NCBI RefSeq assembly: GCF_029867415.1
Contig: NW_026705730.1
Location: 186,001-250,000 of the forward strand
Direction: 5' to 3'
Source: Vicia villosa
Lineage: Eukaryota; Streptophyta; Magnoliopsida; Fabales; Fabaceae
DNA length: 64,000 nucleotides
Under the pieces are notes generated by a model, which saw only the letters and a program-made list of their open reading frames with translations, made no database searches and was not told the DNA's origin. Numbering within the stretch: position 1 is the first letter of the stretch; each line of letters begins with the position of its first letter. Below, piece after piece: positions 58,601 to 64,000 of the stretch. A program made the translations under genes and the position numbers.

Positions 58601-59575
58601 AAATATAGAACTGCAAGTGCACAGCATATCGAAGTAATATATAAGATTATCGAACCACAGATACCAATTATCAATCTATCAACTCTATTGCTAAGGTGCT
58701 TATCTAAGGTGAACAAGAATATTGTTGTGAGTACAGTACAACAAGGTAAGTAAGCAAAGTGAATAACAGTTTAAGCGACAGGTTGGAATGTAAATCATGA
58801 AATCAGACTATGATCCAGACATGCATAAATGAAACGACTCATGGGGCAGTATTTTCTATTCGCAACAAAGAATCAATTAACGGGAACTTGTAGCTTTTGG
58901 CTACTAAGAACCGAATTTACTCTTTAAATTAACTTCCTTTATTGTTACATATAAAGGGTGCCTTCTGCGTTAAAGAGGTAAACCTATTTTTAAGAAATTG
59001 ATAGTTTTGACTTAACAGAAAAGTAATTTTGACTTGGAAAGATTAACTTAAAGAGACTTTTGGCTTTTGGCCAAGAGTCAGATTTCAAACCTACAAACGC
59101 ATCCGAAAATAGTTTCAAAATCGTTTTCTAAAAAGAGTTAATGATTCCTATTTAACAAACCAAATCGCTTTCGCTTCTTTTGTTTGGTTAAATAATAATC
59201 AAGTCATATCATTAATATGGACGGCCTTCGATCTTACCCAATAAAAATTTAAACACAAATTGACTTAAGTTAACAGCAAAACATCCCCAGAGTATTTTCA
59301 CTAACATGATATTTGGAACACAATCATAATGACAATCATTACATTCAAACCTTTATAATTTAGCCAGACATAATAAGTGCGAGTCTATAACACATGTAGA
59401 CTATGATAAGAGCAAGTAATTTAAAAGGGTGCGAGTCTATAAATCGTGTAGACTATGGTAAGAGCATTTAGAGTCTATAAAACATGTAGACTATGGTAAG
59501 AGCATTTAGAGTCTATAAAACATGTAGACTATGGTAAGAGCAAGAAGATAAATAAAGCAATTAAATTGAACCTTA
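58601..59575. repeat. Non-coding repeat segment with a 42-bp tandem motif
   Basis: It begins with AACTGCAAGTGCACAGCATA and ATTATCGAACCACAG. Near 59380-59540 a GAGTCTATAAAACATGTAGA motif repeats four times; TCTATA..., TGTAGACTATGG arms are partly complementary (AGTCTA/TAGACT). Confidence 0.5.
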
Positions 59576-61330
59576 CTCCGATCGGAGATTTGAATCTGAT
59601 TGTTGAAAGTATTTTGGGTAAATATTTTCTAATATATCGTATCCACAGAGACTGAGTCAATAGTACTGTCGTTCTATAGTCAAATTATGATGAGTAGTAA
59701 AAAGTATTGATTTTGATTGTTTAATCCAAAAGTGCATATAAGAGAACAGGAATTAAATGACTAAAAGCTTAAAGAATGAGTAACAATGGTGATGAATATG
59801 TCGAGTTCTAGGGTTCATCAACCTATTCGTATGAAATGATCAATTAATCAACAAGTGAACCATTATATAAGTTATTATCTTTATTCATCCTCAAAATAGA
59901 TATTATGTCTAATATCAATTTAGAACCACCTCTACCGGTATGATATTCGATCTCTCAGAATAACTTAAAGATAAAGGGAATTAAACACAATGATTTATGA
60001 AAACTTCTTCAAAATCTAATCTCTAAGGATTAATCAACAAGTTAATATAAGAACCTAGGGCAAAAGTATGAACCCTATCTCTCGATTGATAGTTCAACGA
60101 TGATATAAAATAAAAGCAAGGTTCTTTATTGATAATAAAAAAAACAATTGTTCACAGGAATTAATCAAAGTAATTGCATCTTCATAGGTTAACTACTACC
60201 TTAAACTCAACACAATGGGGTTTAGCTCTCCATAGACATGAAGAACACACAAAACTTCATATATGGATTCATCTCAATCAAGGGAATGTCTTCAATTGAT
60301 GTTGAATTCTCCGTCGGATGTTGTTTTCTGCTCTTGAATAGGAATGCTCTCTGAATTTCGCTCACCAAAAGATCTCCCTCTTATGAGGATTAGGGCTTCT
60401 ACTTATAACAATTTCTCTTTTTACGAAGAAGTCGCGGCGCGGCACGGATTGGCGAGGCGCGAAATGAAGTCAGAAGGTTTGGCGCGTCTCGCCCATTATT
60501 GATGCGGCTCGGCCTTTGCTTCATCCCACTTCTTTGTGATTTCTCTTCTCCAGAGTCCTTACGCCTTCGTGTTTCTTCGTCCTTACTTTTCAACCTTAAT
60601 ACATGCACAAATAACACCCAAAGTGATACAATTTGCTCTACAATTAGCATCGAACCTCTAGAGTTCAATTCTAACCATAAAATCCTTAAAAAATCATAAG
60701 ATATGTTCAACTTCAGATCAAAAGGTAGTTGTTTTAACACATAAAATTACTACTAATTCACTCCTAACACTGATACAAAGTGAAGGCTGGTATGATGAAC
60801 TTCAACCAGAATGCTCCAAGACTCGATTACAACTCAATCTACACCGTAGTAACTCCCCGATGTGAAGAGATTACTACTTTACAGAAACTGATAGTATATG
60901 GCTTAAGATTGTACTAAGCTTGGTTGAAACTAAAAAAATGAAAAACGAAAACTATATATAGTGGATTCTGGAAGTGTGTAAGGACAAGAGTGCCCCTTAA
61001 CTCCTTCTGAGCGGGAACTGCTTTATGAAGGCCGCGGGCGCGGCAGCCTCACCACGAGTGCGGTGTTGGGTAACGGACGGGATTGTGGAATCATGGAAGT
61101 TGGCCCCATCATGGAGTGGGCCACGTCATGGCGTCCCCTATGGCCGGCGCGGTGCTGAACGCCACAAGTGTGAATCTTCTTGAAAAACCCTATTTTCTTG
61201 GCGTTTTGGCTCGTTTCTTCACTAAAGGCTCCGAAAGGTCAAGAATCCTGAAAACAAAGGAAATAGAAGCATAATACAAGAAAATGATAATAAAAACTAA
61301 GGAAAACATGTGATACTCGAGCCAGAAACA
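59576..61330. repeat. Non-coding repeat segment, same type as 22677-24880
   Basis: It contains TATCGTATCCACAGAGACTG near 59635, comparable with the terminal region near 22745 and 58650. It has GC-rich inverted segments near 60427-60515 (GGCGCGGCACGG) and 61020-61150 (CCGCGGGCGCGGC) in an AT-rich background. No protein domain. Confidence 0.4.
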
Positions 61331-64000
61331 TAGTATGATTCAGTGCGATCAATAAACAAAAGAGAATGTCCAATAGAAATCAAGTTTGATGCCTGATGTC
61401 GGGATAGTAATAGTTTCCTAGGAGGGCATTTAAACTAGTTTAGATCTGGTGACGGGATGTTAACTCATTTGTACGGTCGGGGCTTAGCCTGAGGGTCATG
61501 GGTCAGTTACAAAATCACCATTGGATATGTTACAATATCTAATTAAGGGTATTATGTTTTAAATCAGGTGGCTAGAATGTTACAATATGACAGTTACGTA
61601 CGTTATAGAGTGAAAAGTCATTAGACCTTTAAAAGACGTGTCTAAACTATAAAAATTGAGGAAGAAGCTTGATAGGAGGGGGAGGTGGGTCGATGAATAT
61701 CATAAAAATAAGCTGCACGTGAAAACCTGGAATGACCAACAATAGTGGTCATTCATCCCTCCCAAAAAACACTGATTCTCTCTATTTTTCTTAACATTTG
61801 CGGTTCTTCCTGGCTATCATCAGGAGAACTATCCAATTGATGTTTTTTGCAAGAACATGTTCCATCTTAGTTTATTAGTTGATGGTATTATTGTATCATA
61901 CAATTACTTTTTCGACTTTTGTTATTTTATGAGCATCAACAAATTGTTATATTTGAAAGTTTAAATTTTATTTAAGATTGTTATTCAACTTATTTACATG
62001 AATTAATTAATAGAATTTTATTTTATAAACTTTATAGTAAAGAAATTTTTGTCAAAATTTTTATTTCATGAATATATTTTATTTATATAAACTAAATTAG
62101 AAGTCATGTGGCCTGACTAGTGAACCACTGGTACGACCAGTTACCTAGTGACCCAATAGTTTGATTAGGTCAATGATCTATTCAGGTTTTAAAGTATTGA
62201 ATCAAACACTCTGATTTTATTGAGTGATGAATGGTCTTGATGGTACATACTAAAGTAGTCGAAGCAAATACAATATAACTCAGATGCGAATAAATTACAA
62301 ACCTGCTAATATTGCATGATAAGCAAATTACAAATACGCGAAGAAACTAAATCATTGTTTGCCGGTGTTTTTGGTAACCAATCACGAGTTTATAAAGTAA
62401 GTGATATTAACTCGAAAAATCTCCAAAGTAATTTGTGCAAATGATTTGTATGAACACACGTGCATGTGAATTGAATGTGGTTGTCGTTTGTATGATAACA
62501 ACGTGAAAATAAACTTTAAATGAAGTTAAGTTGCAATAAATGACAAGGTAAAATACATTAAATGACATTAAAAAAGTGAAAGGGAAAGCGAAAGAAAGTA
62601 AACATTGCATTTAAGGAAACAAGAAAACAATGAAAAGATTGGACGCTGACACATACATGCTTCTCACACACTCTTTTGCTCTTTGACTCGGGTACTCTAG
62701 TGGTATGGAGAGTATGTATGAAATTTTGCGACCTCTATTACAATGTATGAGTCTGCTATTTATTCTATTTACAAAATATCAGTCGATGACAAGTTCCACC
62801 CAATATGGAGCTGGTGCGTTTTACTCCATGTTTGATCTTCATGTTCCCAATTAGTGTGACTACATGTCACCCACAATTCCTTTTGTTTACAATCCACGTT
62901 GAGTTATAATCGTTTCAAAGTTCCCCATGAACTTCTGATAAAAATTGTTTAACGTGTTGTCGATGTTGCTTAAAAAGAACTCTAAACTTGTAAGAATACT
63001 AAGTCTTTAACCTTTCTTGGTTCAGTTGACTGATATGTTTGTTACAGAGAGGGTCATGTCGACTTCCCTTTTCTAGATTTTGGACATATTTCCAAATGAT
63101 CCTAATCTTGTGGATTTGTTCCTGAGATTCCTTCAAACCATGTTCTCCTTCGTCGACACCTTGATTGATGCAGAGAGGGTCTTGTTGATGCTTCATCATT
63201 AATGTTCTTAAAACACTTCATTAATGTTTTCTAAACAACAAATGTCTTTTCAGTTTGATATCTTTGTTGACTTTCTTCTAGATGAAAATCCAAATGTAAC
63301 AAACATATGCACTCAAATTATTAAAAACATCAAAACAAGTAAATGATATCATATGATAACGTGACTTCACTTTTAAGCTGGCACGACTTCAAGGCATACT
63401 TGAAAGTATTTTCTTGAGAAAAGTAAGTTTAAAAACTTGTTCATGTGTTTGTGTGATTAACTATATAGTTTACGAGAAAGCCCTAATATTTTTACAATGT
63501 ATATTCACTTAGACAAATTTGGGCATACTTTGACATACTTCAAGTCTTGTCAAATGCTTCAATATTGAAGACACTTGGTTGAACTTTAGTTTACTTTGAG
63601 ACGAGACTTCAATTATATTCATTTTAGGTGTCATCATTAGAGAATCCAACTTATCAAATTATATTGATCTAGTTGCATCTTAACTGTTTTACATTTAACT
63701 TTAGTTGTTGTCATAAAAAACTAGTTATCATCATCAAAAGCTCATCTTTAATGGAACTTCTTTAATTTATAATGTGCAAAACAAGATTTTACGGTAACCA
63801 CGGTGATAGTTAAATACTATTTTTTTATTTAAAATTAATCTTTCTCTTTCTTTATTTGTAATTTTTTTCAAATTAATATTATTAGTTTATATAAATTATA
63901 TTTTTACTAAATACTATATATTTTTTAAAATATAATAATCTCACCGAGGAATTACTCTTCATAATATGATTTCCTCCTTTTCTATTTTTATGCCAAACTC
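61331..64000. other. AT-rich non-coding DNA to the window end
   Basis: A segment near 62110-62200 (GAACCACTGGTACGACCAG, GTGACCCAATAG) looks like a decayed dispersed repeat. The rest shows only short chance frames and poly-A/T runs. Confidence 0.4.

Overview
This is plant nuclear DNA, almost certainly from a large-genome legume (tribe Fabeae: Vicia, Pisum, Lathyrus or Lens). The evidence is the dense nesting of very long LTR retrotransposons of the Ogre/Tat (Ty3/gypsy) type. They have TGTCATACCC starts, CA ends, 5-bp target-site duplications and a primer-binding site complementary to tRNA-Arg (TGGCGACTCTGCTGGGGA). Mutator-like, CACTA-like and Ty1/copia fragments accompany them. I find no ordinary host gene. 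The only coding matter is transposon-derived, plus one short exon-like fragment that looks captured.

Layout. 1-1190: end of a Mutator-like element (MULE) with a SWIM-type transposase tail, a small second gene with its own TATA box, and a palindrome-rich terminus. 1676-1772: a (CT)n microsatellite. 1773-1857 and 19953-20629: pieces of one older LTR-like repeat split by family 1. 1858-19952: family 1, an LTR-internal-LTR-internal-LTR tandem flanked by a single GATAC duplication. 20630-51369: one decayed Ty1/copia element on the minus strand, from RNase H side to gag, broken by four insertions: a 3.2-kb composite (22677-25874, gypsy-like non-coding repeat plus captured exon plus CACTA end); family 2 (25992-37858, full length, TSD GCCAT, LTRs almost identical); family 3 solo LTR (38141-44463, TSD CTAGT); and family 4 solo LTR (45158-50114, TSD AACTC). 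51370 to about 52984: copia LTR. 53000-64000: non-coding repeats, a clean 190-bp MITE with a 9-bp TSD, and a roughly 60-bp tandem array.

Families 1 and 2 have PBS, polypurine tract and LTRs but no gag, protease, RT or integrase. They are non-autonomous and would depend on proteins supplied in trans.

The most unusual signal is RNA structure. (a) The internal region of family 2 is largely a series of tandem arrays of short hairpins; within each array the loop stays constant while both stem arms change together. (b) The LTR families share a three-hairpin module with fixed linkers (GCTCTGA, TACGTAGGCA, GCGAG) and covarying stems. (c) Close to the LTR 3' end, five different LTR types share a hairpin with loop TGCTAATACCTT and covarying stem. 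(d) Three LTR families carry sense-strand tRNA-like units (A box, B box at tRNA spacing, T-run). (e) In families 1 and 2 the LTR 3' end repeats the first 10-11 bases of the PBS. All of this was read by eye; no alignment, folding or database search was run.
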